Shown here: positions 36,260-46,137 of the stretch, piece after piece
Numbering within the stretch: the first letter of the stretch is position 1
Layout: every line of letters begins with the position of its first letter
Source: Paenibacillus sp. P25
Lineage (GTDB): Bacteria > Bacillota > Bacilli > Paenibacillales > NBRC-103111
Direction: 5' to 3'
Length of the DNA stretch: 64,000 nucleotides
Assembly (NCBI GenBank): GCA_024704175.1
Contig: CP085629.1
Coordinates: 4,650,001 to 4,714,000 of the forward strand
Position numbers and translations under genes: made by a program
Notes under the pieces: generated by a model
Database searches by the model: none
Told to the model about the DNA's origin: nothing
The model's input: the letters and a program-made list of their open reading frames with translations, nothing else

Positions 36260-37121
36260 CTATCCTTTGATCCCTGTCGTGGCGATCCCTTCTACAAAAT
36301 AACGCTGAAAGAAGAAAAAGATCAAGAGGGGCGGCAGAATCGCGAGCACGGACATCGCCATAATCTGGTTCCAGGCCACTGTTCCGCCCGTGGAATCGAT
36401 GGTCATCCGCAGCGCCAGCGAAACCGTATACTTCTTCACGCTGTTGATGAAGATGAGCGAGTTGAAGAAGTCGTTCCACGTCCAGATGAACTGGAAGATG
36501 GCCGCCGAGAACAGGGCCGGCTTGCAGAGCGGCAAGCAGAATCCGGGTCAGAATCGTGAACGGGTTGCAGCCGTCGACCACGGCGGATTCGTCCAGCTCG
36601 CGGGGAAGCCCGCGGAAGAACTGCACCAGCATGAACACGAAGAACGGGTAACAGGCGAAAATCGCCGGCACGACGAACGGCAGGTAGCTGTCCAGCCAGC
36701 CCAGGTTTTTGAAGATCAAATACCGCGGGATGATAATCACCGCCTGCGGCAGCATGAGTGTGGAGATCATCAGGGCGAACAGCGGATTTTTCAGCGGAAA
36801 TTGAAACCGCGCAAACCCGTAAGCCACAATCGCGCTGGACAGCACGGTGAATACCACGGTGGGCACGACCATAAGCGGCGTATTGCTGAAAAAGGTGCCG
36901 TACGAATACTGACCCGTACCGGCCCAGCCTTTGCCGTACGCATCCCAGACGAACGTCTCGGGAAGCAAATCGAGCGATCCGAACAAATCCGCGTTCGTCT
37001 TGAACGAGCTGAAGAACAGCCAGATCAAAGGATAAATCATCAGCAGGCCGAAAACGGTCAGCACTATATTTTTGGTCAGCCGGTAAGCCATGGACGGTTC
37101 TTTACCGTATTGAAGCATCAT
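36260..37121 (-). CDS. Carbohydrate ABC transporter permease (MalG-like), one frameshift
   Basis: Six-helix permease of the CUT1 sugar family. Starts with a helix (NIVLTVFGLLMIYPLIWLFFSSFK), typical of MalG-type subunits, and has the EAA loop DESAVVDGCNPFTILTRILLPLCKPA across a shift near 36533. Ends FVEGIATTGIKG, the usual MalG C-terminus. Overlaps the previous permease by 20 bp and is followed by the sulfatase after 15 bp, so all are one operon. Confidence 0.9.
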
Positions 37122-38018
37122 CAGCCTCTCCCCCGTCCTCGTAATGCACCCAAGCCCTGGATGAACGGAAGATGAGCAGGGTCAGGATCAAAATCATCGC
37201 GAACAGCACCCACGAAAGGGCGGACGCGTAGCCCATCTTGAGATTTTGGAAGGCATCGTCGTAAATCTTCAGCCCGATCAAATAAGTCGCCTTCATCGGT
37301 CCGCCGTTGGTCACGACAAAAGCGGCTGTGAACTCCTGCAGCGCCCCGATCGTCTGCATCACCAGGTTGAACAGCACGATCGGCGTCAGCATCGGCAGGG
37401 TAATGGAGCCGAACATCCGGAGCCGCCCCGCGCCGTCCACCATCGCCGCTTCGTACAGATCGGCGGGAATTTGCTTGAGACCGGCGAGAAACAGCACCAT
37501 CGAAGACCCGAACTGCCATACGACGAGGAAGCTGATGGTCCACAAGGCGATGGAGGGGCTCCCCAGCCAATCGACGGCCGGGATATGCAAATACGACAGC
37601 GCCTGATTCACGATTCCCTCCCTCATGAACAGGAAGCGCCACAGGATGGAGATCGCCACGCCCCCCCCAAGAATCGAAGGCAGGTAATAGACGGTCCGGT
37701 ACACGTTGATGAATCGCCCTTTCAAATTCAGAATCATCGCAACCAGCAGGGCGAACGCCAGCTTGGCCGGAACGGCAATGAGGGTATACAGGAAGGTGGC
37801 GCGCAGCGAGGGCCAGAAATCCTTATCCTTCATAAATAAGGTTATATAGTTTTTCAGGCCGACTACATGCGTCGCTTTCACCGCCGAATAATCGGTAAAC
37901 GAATAATAAAATGACAACAGCGGCGGGTAGAGCTGAAACCAGGCGAATCCGATGATCCAGGGCGATATAAACAGCGGCCCCATACGGATTGGCGGATGGT
38001 GATCCGTTTCATTCTCAT
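37102..38018 (-). CDS. Carbohydrate ABC transporter permease (MalF-like), 5' frameshift
   Basis: Membrane subunit of the same CUT1 importer: FISPWIIGFAWFQLYPPLLSFYYSF, later the EAA loop YEAAMVDGAGRLRMFGSITLPML and FVVTNGGPMKAT. The gene starts MRMKRITIRQS at 38018 or 38012 (AAAGGAG); one base must be added near 37983 to join VWGPLFISPW. A hairpin separates it from the binding-protein gene, allowing lower expression than that gene. No ATPase gene is nearby; CUT1 systems commonly share MsmX. Confidence 0.88.
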
Positions 38019-38052
38019 GGCTCCTTTCCTTCACGGCTCCACGCCGGTTTAT

Positions 38053-38084
38053 GAAAAGAGTGCGAACCCGGAAGGCCGCACTCT
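38053..38084 (-). terminator. Intercistronic hairpin between binding protein and permease genes
   Basis: AGAGTGCG and CGCACTCT arms followed by TTTTCAT on the minus strand. Position after the binding-protein gene suggests partial termination that lowers permease levels relative to the binding protein. Confidence 0.7.
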
Positions 38085-38105
38085 CCGGCAGGATACTGCC
38101 GTGAC

Positions 38106-39437
38106 CTAAGATTTCATTTCCTTCAGCTTGGCTCCCAAATCCTTCATGATCTCATCCGCCGCCTGCTCCGGAGTCTCCTTCCGGTATACCAGCTTCTGGA
38201 TCGTATCCTTGACGATTTGCGCCAGCTCCGCATTCGTGCTGAGTACGTTCGGCGCCATGGCTTTGACCTTGGTAGCAAGATCAAGCCCTTTGGTGATGTT
38301 CGGGTCCAGCTTGCCGGCATCCTGCAGCGCCTTGCGCGCCCCGCTGACCGCCGGGATCCCCTCTGGGTTTCGAGCAGCAGGCGCCGCATCCTTATCGTTC
38401 ACGAGCCAGTTGATAAACTTGACGGCTTCCTCGGCGTTCGGGGAATTCTTCGAAACGGCAAAGCCGGTGCCCGCGATGATCGGATTACCGGATACAGCAG
38501 CGTTCGGCGCCTGTGGGAATGCGCTGACGCCCAGCTTGCCGCCGGGAACGGCCTGCTTATACTTGTCGTAGCTTTGGATATAATCGATCAGGATGCCGAT
38601 GTCGCCTTTGATCCATTTGGGGTTCTGCTCCATCTTGCCCACGAAGGCGGAGCTGTCGCCGAAGGGCTCGATCGCGCCGCTCTTGTAGAGCTCCGACAGG
38701 TAGCTCAGCCCCTTCAGCAGGCTGTCCCGGTCAAAGCCCGGCGTGTAATCGTCGTTGATCCAGTTCTTGCCGGTCAACTGGGCGACATACGGCCGCAGGA
38801 TCAGCTTGTTGATCACATCGATGTCCGCGGTCAGGAGATAGGCGTTCGGGTCCTTGGCATGAACCTTTTTCCCTTCCTCCAGCGGCTTATCCCAGGTCCA
38901 TACCGTATCGGCCGCTATCCCGTATTTCTCGAAGAAAGCCTGGTTGTAGAACGTCGCCGCGGCGAATTCGCCGGATGGCGCCATGATCAGCTTGTCCTTG
39001 TAGGTGGCGAAGTCCTTGACCGCCGAGGCGTCCATATTAGACCAATCCAACGATTTGTACGGCTTCAAATCGAGCAGGAAATCCGACATGTCGTTATCCC
39101 ATTCGTAGCTGTACTGCAGCACGTCGGGCGCCGTTCCTCCCGCGAATTGGGTCAGCGGCTTCTTATAGTAGCCGTCAAAACCCATGTACTCCGCTTCGAT
39201 CTTCACATTCGGGTTCAGCTTCATGTAGGCGTCGATCGCTTTCAAGGTCGCCTTATGCCGCGGATCGGTGCCCCACCAGCTGAAGCGCAGCGTGACCTGT
39301 TTCGAGCCGGAGTCGCCCTTGCCTGCACTGCCCGCCGCCTGCTGCTGGTCTGCGGAACCCCCGCCGCAGGCCGTAAGTGCGCCGGCCATCAAGCTGAACG
39401 CTATTGCGCCTGAAACCGCTTTACGCATCGTGTACAT
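38106..39437 (-). CDS. Sugar ABC transporter solute-binding lipoprotein
   Basis: A 443-residue extracellular binding protein of the CUT1 type. The lipobox is LTACG after a signal helix (AVSGAIAFSLMAGA); a Gly/Ser/Gln spacer follows, then VTLRFSWWGTDPRHKATLKAI and the binding-protein fold with GGTAPDVLQYSYEW. Start at 39437 lies 6 nt after GGGGGAT. Transcribed divergently from a YesN/YesM-type two-component system, which in Paenibacillus usually senses the same sugar. Confidence 0.92.
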   Translation of the reverse strand: MYTMRKAVSGAIAFSLMAGALTACGGGSADQQQAAGSAGKGDSGSKQVTLRFSWWGTDPRHKATLKAIDAYMKLNPNVKIEAEYMGFDGYYKKPLTQFAGGTAPDVLQYSYEWDNDMSDFLLDLKPYKSLDWSNMDASAVKDFATYKDKLIMAPSGEFAAATFYNQAFFEKYGIAADTVWTWDKPLEEGKKVHAKDPNAYLLTADIDVINKLILRPYVAQLTGKNWINDDYTPGFDRDSLLKGLSYLSELYKSGAIEPFGDSSAFVGKMEQNPKWIKGDIGILIDYIQSYDKYKQAVPGGKLGVSAFPQAPNAAVSGNPIIAGTGFAVSKNSPNAEEAVKFINWLVNDKDAAPAARNPEGIPAVSGARKALQDAGKLDPNITKGLDLATKVKAMAPNVLSTNAELAQIVKDTIQKLVYRKETPEQAADEIMKDLGAKLKEMKS

Positions 39438-39479
39438 CTGTGAATCCCCCTTTATGGCGCTTTGTTTTGGTAAACTCAT

Positions 39480-39651
39480 CTTATACCGGATAAAGCCGTC
39501 ATTAAAGGGATTTCATTTTGGAAAACGGTTTCATTTCTTTGGACGTTACTGTAAAAGGTATCATTATTTTGGATTTGTTTTTATTTATGATTGGATTTGT
39601 GGGATTTATGTGCGGGATTTTGGTATAATTCAAGATAAGGGAGGGTGAACG
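39480..39651. promoter_or_regulatory. Divergent promoter region of the sulfated-glycan locus
   Basis: A TATAAT lies at 39622-39627, 25 bp before the response-regulator start. Between 39510 and 39575 the motif TTCATTTTGG / TTCATTTCTTTGG / TCATTATTTTGG repeats three times and may be the binding site of the AraC-type regulator next door. No gene. Confidence 0.45.
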
Positions 39652-40395
39652 ATGTACAGACTTCTGGTTGCCGACGACGAGCAGGATACACGGGAAACCT
39701 TATGCCATAGCTTTCCATGGGAATCCGTAGGGTTCACCATTGTGAAACAAGTAAACCACGGTTTGGAAGCGTTTCAATATTTGCAGGACCATGAGGTCGA
39801 CGCCTTGCTGTGCGATATCCGCATGCCCGTCATGTCAGGGATCGAGCTGTGCAGGGCGCTGTACGAGAACAAAATGTCCCCCCGCATCGTGCTGCTCAGC
39901 GCCTACCGGGAATTCGAATATGCAAGGCAGGCCATGCAGTACGGTGTACGCCGTTATATGGTGAAGCCCGCCGCCTATAACGACATCGTTCAGGTGTTTA
40001 CGGAGCTTCGGCAGGAGCTGGACGCCGCAGGCCCGGCCGTTCCGGTTCAGACCCAGCCCGCAGACGATACCGAGCATACCGGGGAAGACCCGGTTATCGC
40101 CCGGATCGTCAGCTTCGTGAAGGAGCATTACCGTACGGTGACCCTGCAGGAGGTCGCGGAGCTGGTTCATATGAACGCCAGCTATGTCAGCGCTTACTTC
40201 AAGAAGAAGACGGGGCAGAATTTCTCCGACTTCGTCCTGTCCGTGCGGATGGAGAACGCCGCAAGCCTGCTGAAAAACAGCCGTCTCAAGGCCTACGAAA
40301 TCAGCGAACGGGTAGGCTACGTCAACGCCAAAAATTTCATCCGTTCCTTCAAGCAATATTACGGCACGACGCCGGGGCAGTATAAGCATGAATAA
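39652..40395 (+). CDS. AraC-type response regulator (YesN-like)
   Basis: A 247-residue regulator: receiver domain (MYRLLVADDEQDTRETL, phospho-acceptor Asp in LLCDIRMPVMSG, Lys in YMVKPA) and a C-terminal AraC HTH (VTLQEVAELVHMNASYVSAYFKKKTGQNF, then AYEISERVGYVNAKNFIRSFKQYYGTTP). Shorter than many YesN proteins because the linker is brief. Overlaps the kinase start by 8 bp. Likely activates the divergent importer operon. Confidence 0.93.
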   Translation: MYRLLVADDEQDTRETLCHSFPWESVGFTIVKQVNHGLEAFQYLQDHEVDALLCDIRMPVMSGIELCRALYENKMSPRIVLLSAYREFEYARQAMQYGVRRYMVKPAAYNDIVQVFTELRQELDAAGPAVPVQTQPADDTEHTGEDPVIARIVSFVKEHYRTVTLQEVAELVHMNASYVSAYFKKKTGQNFSDFVLSVRMENAASLLKNSRLKAYEISERVGYVNAKNFIRSFKQYYGTTPGQYKHE

Positions 40396-42218
40396 CGATT
40401 TCAGAAAGCATCTGTCGGCTCCCTCGCTCAAACGGAAATTTTTCATCAAAAATTTAATGAGCATCCTGGCGCCCTGCCTGATTCCGCTGCTCATTCTCGG
40501 GTCGCTGGCCATCTATATTTCCGACCGGTATATCCGGCTGGATGAAGAGCGGAGCCAGGAATCCCTGCTTGGGCAATACAACGAGCTGATCCAGGTGGTC
40601 GCCGCCGAGGTCGACTCGCTGAGCCTTTCCTTCGATAAGGACCCGAAGATCGCTTCGCGGCTCGGCGACCTGCTCTCCCGGACCAGCTACTCCTACGAGG
40701 ACTTGGAAGCCCTATTTTATCTGAAAAATATGATCGACGTCCCCGCCAATTCCAAGCCTTACATTCATTCCGTGTATATCTACTCGGAGAACGCGCAGGG
40801 CCGGTTTCTGAGCTCCAGGGAAGGTCTTGCCGATCTTGAGACCTTCCACGATACTTCCTGGTACGCCGCTTATCTGAAGCTGTCGGACGTCAATTCGATC
40901 GCGACGGAGGTCCGGGAGATCCAGGACTACTCTTTCCAGCAGCGACCGACGCGGATCGTCACCCTGTATAAGCCGCTTACAGGCCGCAGCAAGGGGTTAT
41001 CGTGGTCAACGTGTTCCCGGACTATTTCGGGAAGTCATACGAATCCCTCGGCAAGCGACCGGACCGGACCTTCTATATTACGGACGAGAAGAACCGCGTT
41101 ATTATGAATTCCAGCACGGCCGCACAGGAGGCCCCCCTTCCCTCTGCCCAGTGGCCGGCGGGTTATGACGTATTTCAATTCGACGAGGGCATCTACCATG
41201 TAACGGCCAAAAAGACGCCCCGGCTGAACTGGAATCTGATCTCCGTCGTGCCGAAAGCGTCTTTATATCAACTGCCGCTGACTTTAATCGTCACCGCCTG
41301 TATATTGTCAGCCTTGTGCCTTATCATCTGCGTTGCTGTCGCACTGTGGCTGACCCGGAACAATTACCGTCAGGTATCCGGCATCATCCGTATTCTCGAA
41401 TCCGCCGATGAGCCGGACTCTGCATCCCGGTCGCCGGGCCCGGTCCGCGATATTTATGAGTTTATTATCCTGAATATCGTGGAGTCGTTCGTGCAGAACA
41501 ACTACCTCAAGGTCCAGCTGTCCGAGCGTCTCTATAAAATGCAGGCACTGGAATTCAAGGCGCTCCAGTCGCAGATCAATCCGCATTTTCTGTATAATAC
41601 GCTCAATTCGATCTACTGGAAGACGTTTCAGCTGACCCGCGGCCCGAACGAGGCCTGCCAAATGCTGGAGCAGCTTTCGCAGATTCTGCGCTACGCGCTC
41701 GATTCCTCCGCCAAGACCGTTACACTGCAGGAGGAATTGGCCCATATCAAGAGCTACGTCGAGATTCAGCAGCTTCGTTACAATCACCACTTTTCCGTGA
41801 CGTGGGAGGTTCCTGATTCGTGTCTTGGCTGTGACGTGCTGAAGCTGAGCATTCAGCCCCTGATCGAGAACAGCATCCAGTATGGGATCGAAGCGAGGCC
41901 GCACTTGCACATCAAGCTGAAGACCCGGCTGGAGCACGGCACCTTAAAGGTGACGGTGATCGATAACGGCCCCGGCATGGGCAAGGACCGGCTGCGCGAG
42001 CTCCGCGCTTCGCTTCATTCCGATGCGGAGCCGGCCGCCGGCCATGTCGGCATCGGCAATACGAACAAGCGGTCGCTCCTGCAGTTCGGTCCGGACAGCC
42101 GGATCCGCATCGTCAGTAGGCCCGGCTGGGGAGCGCCGTTACTTTGTTTTTTGCGCAGTCTCCCACGGGGCATTCGCCCACAGCAACCTGGGAGGTGGCG
42201 GGTATTGGCATTGTTTAA
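40388..42218 (+). CDS. Sensor histidine kinase (YesM-like), two frameshifts
   Basis: About 610 residues: N-terminal helix (LIPLLILGSLAIYI), extracellular dCache-like sensor, second helix (LIVTACILSALCLIICVAVALWL), then His_kinase domain with ALQSQINPHFLYNTLNSIYW (phosphorylated His) and ATP-binding VTVIDNGPGMG. Frames shift near 40995 and 42133; the restored end VTLFFAQSP...WEVAGIGIV stops at 42218. Partner of the preceding response regulator. It overlaps the convergent VOC remnant by 4 bp. Confidence 0.9.
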
Positions 42219-42533
42219 GCCGTTCCGGCGTTTTTTGCGAGAATCCGGAACTTGACGCCGAATTTATCCGTCCCATTGCCGTACGCGGGGCTGAAGAAAC
42301 TTGCCTCAAGCGGCGAGTTCACTTGACCCCTGTTTCAATGCTTCAAAGTATCGGGTAGCCTTATTGGTTTGAACGACAATGGTCACTTGTGTTCCCTTCT
42401 GGTAGTTGCTGCCGGTCACAGGGTCGGAAAGCTGGAGTTCCGATTCATCACCGAGATTGAGATGATTGCAGATCAGGAACGCTTTCGCGGGCTCGACATA
42501 GCTGTGTTGAACGATGGATAGGCTGACAAGCAA
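42215..42533 (-). pseudogene. VOC/PhnB-like protein, N-terminal half missing
   Basis: The C-terminal half of a PhnB-type VOC protein: FLICNHLNLGDESELQLSDPV, then, after one restored base near 42316, QVNSPLEASFFSPAYGNGTDKFGVKFRILAKNAG. The family's first beta-alpha module (the FYxxxF region) is absent; upstream sequence only gives VPLLVSLSIVQHSYVEPAK without a convincing start. Likely a remnant rather than a sequencing artefact. Confidence 0.65.
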
Positions 42534-42884
42534 AGGAACTGCAGCAATACAAAATGTAGAAACAAAAGTAATGAAAACGCACTGTCGCTATCGCGGACAA
42601 CGCGTTTTTGTATCTTATCGTACAATGATTCCGGAAAACTTATTTTCATCGAATAGAGCAGTCACGATCGGCTTGAATAGCTTACGGACTGGACGGCCGT
42701 TACTCTGGGAAATGGAGCATTTTGAAATTTGTAACGGACCCGGCAAGCGCTATTTGCCCCATCGGACCGCAATGGTGTCACCTTAACATCGATTAACGGC
42801 CCTGGGGTCCGTTGCATTGGAAACGCGGGCAAATGAACGGGTAATAACAACGCTGAGGTCCGTTAGATCCGAGGCCTTATTGCC
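42534..42884. repeat. Intergenic region with REP-like GGTCCGTT repeats
   Basis: No gene. The motif (C/A)GGTCCGTT or its complement AACGGACC recurs: TTACGGACT near 42682, GTAACGGACCC near 42731, AACGGCCCTGGGGTCCGTT at 42795-42813 (self-complementary) and CTGAGGTCCGTT near 42853. Left of these a hairpin near 42570-42615 with a TTTTTG tail may terminate an adjacent transcript. Such repeats resemble intergenic palindromic repeats of Paenibacillus. Confidence 0.5.
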
Positions 42885-43968
42885 TCATCCAAATCGCTTT
42901 TGAAAATAGCTCATAAAGTCCGTCAAAGCTTTGCACTGCTCATATGTGGTCGCGTTGTAAATCGAAGCGCGGATATGGCCTGCATCTCGGTGTCCCTTCA
43001 GCCCTACGAATCCATTTTGTTCGGCCTCCAGCAAAAAGCGCCTCTCCAGTTCGTCATTAGGGAGTTCGAATGTAACATTCATGAGAGACCTGCTTTCGGG
43101 GTGAGCCAGCCCGAGATAGAAGCCTTCGCGCTATCAATGGCTTCATAAAGCAAACGGGCTTTAAGCCGGTTCCGCCGCTCGATCTCTTTCACTCCCCCTG
43201 ATTTTGGATCCATTTCAGAACCCGATTCATCACGTAAACGGAAAATACCGGAGGCGTATGGTACAGAGAATGATTCAAAGCATGCATACGGTAATTCATG
43301 ATGGCCGGGATACCTGAGGGGATCGTTTCCAGCAGATCCCGCCGGACGATGACGATCGTAACGCCGGAAGGACCCAGATTTTTCTGGGCACCCGCATAGA
43401 TGAGCGAAAAATTCGTCACGTCCATTTCCCGGGACAGGATATCGCTCGACATGTCCGCAATAAGTGGGATTTCACCGGTATGGATAAAATCGTGATACTG
43501 CGTGCCTGCGATCGTTTCGTTAGAGGTAAGATGAATATAGGCCGTTCCGGGGGCGGCATGTAATCCTTGCAAATCGGGAACCCTTCTGAATTGTTCGGCC
43601 TCCGAGCTTGCAACAATGACCGTTTCGCCCAGCTTCCGCGCTTCCTCGATTGCTTTGCCCGACCAGGTACCGCTGTGCACATAACCCGCCGCCAGCCCTT
43701 TAGTTAAGAAATTCATCGGGATCATGGCGAACTGGGTGCTGGCCCCTCCTTGCAAGAACAGCACGTCATATCCGGAGGGAAGCTTAAGAAGCTCCTTAAT
43801 GAGCCGCTGCGTTTCCAGATTGATGTTCTCATATTCCTTGCTTCTGTGTGATATTTCCAGAATGGATAATCCGGTGCCCTGCAGATCGAGGAGCTCCTCC
43901 TTCACCTGCTGCATCACTTCCGGCGGCAGTACTGCCGGTCCTGCGTTGAAATTGAAAGACGGTCTCAT
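42885..43968 (-). CDS. serC: Phosphoserine aminotransferase, two frameshifts
   Basis: PLP enzyme converting 3-phosphohydroxypyruvate to phosphoserine in serine synthesis (also acts in some PLP pathways). N-terminus FNFNAGPAVLPPEVMQQ, GGASTQFAMIPMN, and the PLP lysine in IYAGAQKNLGPSG. Frames shift near 43192 and 43125; the restored C-terminus reads GFYLGLAHPESRSLMNVTFELPNDELE and ends SYFQKRFG. Transcribed alone, divergent from a LysR gene, at the end of a long cluster of PLP-related genes. Confidence 0.92.
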
Positions 43969-43984
43969 CCCGATTCCCCCTTAA

Positions 43985-44022
43985 AAAAATGATAACCATT
44001 TTATTATGAATTGTATTATAAT
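43985..44022. promoter_or_regulatory. serC-lysR divergent control region
   Basis: A Fur-box-like stretch AAAAATGATAACCATTTTA spans about 43985-44003 (14 of 19 consensus positions by eye). A dyad ATTATGAATTGTATTATAAT follows at 44003-44022, whose core AAT-TGT-ATT also occurs in the promoter region of the amidotransferase-led operon at 55.5 kb. Candidate sites for Fur and for the LysR protein; neither is proven. Confidence 0.35.
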
Positions 44023-44068
44023 CATATAAATTACCTATTAAAGACAGGCTTCTTAGGGAGGAAAATCA

Positions 44069-44963
44069 ATGGAACTAAAGCAATTGGAGTACTTTATGGC
44101 CGTATGCAAGGAGCTGCATTTTACCCGGGCCGCCGAGAAGCTCGGTATTGCCCAGCCCTCGCTAAGCCAGCAAATTCGCTTGCTTGAGCACGAGATCGGT
44201 ACCCCTTATTCGATCGTGTGGGCAAGCGGACCGTAATTACCGAGGCGGGCAAGATGCTGCTCCATCACGGGTATAACGTGTTTCATGAGCTGGCCCAGGC
44301 GCGTGCCGCGATCAGCGAGCTGCAGGGCTTAAAAAGAGGGACGCTAAAAATCGGCGCGCTTCTATCCGTTGTGAATTACCTGCTTCCGCCTACGGTTATC
44401 GCTTTCCACCAAAGCTATCCCAACATCGAATTGTCCGTTCAAGGCCTGCGGACCGGCGATATCTACGAAGGTTTACTGCAGAACGAGTTGGATCTCGGAA
44501 TCGTGTTTTTGCCGATGGAGCACGACGATCTGGAAACGATCCCGCTTTATAAAGAAAATCTGGCCCTTGCCGCGCCTGTCCATCATCCCATCGCCAAGGA
44601 GCCTGTTGTCTCGCTTGATATTTTACAAGAAGTTCCCAGCGTTTTGCTTCCAAGCACTTATTTTATGCGCCAGCTGATTAACGATCATTGCCGTGCGCTC
44701 GGGTTCGCCCCCGACCCGTTCTGGAAATGACAACCATGGAATCGATCATCAATATGGTCGGCAAAGGCGTCGGCGTCACCATCATGCCAAAGGCTTACCT
44801 CGACTATATCGACAATAGGCTGATCCAAACGATCCCTATCCAAAATCCGGTGGTTACTACCCAAATTGGGCTCGTTTACCGGAAAAACAAATTTTTATGT
44901 GCGGCAAGCCGTGTATTTATGGAGCAGCTGGTGGAGACGGTCAAAGGCGGGAATTACAAATAA
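44069..44963 (+). CDS. LysR family transcriptional regulator, two frameshifts
   Basis: N-terminal HTH MELKQLEYFMAVCKELHFTRAAEKLGIAQPSLSQQIRLLEHEIG, then, after adding one C near 44206 (poly-C), PLFDRVGKRTVITEAG; effector domain with LKIGALLSVVNYLLPP and MVGKGVGVTIMP after a second shift near 44722. ATG at 44069 follows GGGAGG. Its length (about 298) is normal. It sits inside the PLP-enzyme cluster, divergent from serC and converging on argD (10-bp overlap), and is the best candidate regulator of the cluster. Confidence 0.9.
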
Positions 44964-46137
44964 GCCGTCTTGGCCAGTACGGTTGAAAAGATATCCGCAG
45001 ACCCGGTCGATTTCTTCCTTGGTTACATACAAGCTCGGCATGAACCGGATCACATGGGTTCCCCGGGCAGTACCAACAGTCCGTGCTGATGCAGCTCCCT
45101 GATTAACGGGGCCACCGGTTCGCCGAATTCGATGCCGATCAGCGACCCGATGCCCCGTACGGCTTGAACGGCGGGATAACGCCGGAGCAGATCCGACAGC
45201 CGCTCAACGGCATACGCCCCCATCCGTTCCGCCCGTTCGGAAAGTCGTTCCTCCACCAGCGTTTCAACCGTCGCTAATCCGGCCGCGGTTGCCACAGGAC
45301 CGCCCCCGAACGTCGATGCATGAGTGCCCGCCGTAAAAGCGTCCCGCGCCTCTTTCTTCCCCAGCATGGCGCCGATAGGGAAGCCGCCGGCGAGCCCCTT
45401 GGCAAGCGTTATGATATCCGGTTCAATACCGTAATGCTCATATGCAAACAGCTTCCCCGTTCTTCCCATCCCCGTCTGGACCTCGTCTACAATCAGGAGC
45501 GACTCGTGCTTTTTACATAATTCCGCGAGCCGGGTTATAAATTCGGGAAGGGCCGGATGAACGCCGCTTTCCCCTGGACAAGCTCGAGCATAACAGCCGC
45601 CGTCCGCCCCGTGACTTTCTCCTCTACGGACCGAATATCGTTAAACTTGGCATAAGAGAATCCTTCAGGCAGAGGGAAAAAACCGTCCTTGACTTTATCC
45701 TGCCCCGTTGCCGTGAGCGTAGCCATCGTACGCCCGTGAAAAGATTTCTCGAACGTGATGATCTCGTATTTATCATTTCCAAGAACCCGCTGATGGTATC
45801 TTCTGGCGCATTTGATCGCCGCTTCGTTGGCCTCCGCACCGCTGTTGCAAAAGAATACGAGATCCGCACAGCTATGGTCCGCGAGCAGCTGCGCCAGCTT
45901 CTCTTGATTCGGGATATGAAACAGGTTGGATACGTGCCACACCTGCTCGAGCTGTTCGACAACCCGCCGCTTCACCTTCTCCGGTACATGGCCCAGATTG
46001 CATACCGCAATGCCGGTCATGAAGTCCAAATACTCCCGGCCTTGATCGTCCCACAACCGTTTGCCTTCACCCCGGATGAGTGTAATGGGATGTTTGGCAT
46101 ATACCGGAAACAAGGCACTATTACTTACCATAACCAA
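44954..46137 (-). CDS. argD: Acetylornithine-type class III aminotransferase, three frameshifts
   Basis: PLP-dependent omega-aminotransferase. FMTGIAVCNLGHVPEKV, VFFCNSGAEANEAAIKCAR, SFHGRTMATLTATGQ, LIVDEVQTGMGRTGK and the PLP lysine ITLAKGLAGGFPIGA all fit ArgD. Shifts near 45575 (GGGG for GGGGG after LVQG), 45062 and 44990; the last restores an ArgD-like end, STVLAKTAYL. Start at 46137 overlaps sufS by 17 bp. ArgD is preferred over ornithine delta-aminotransferase (RocD) by these motifs, but not certainly. Confidence 0.85.
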
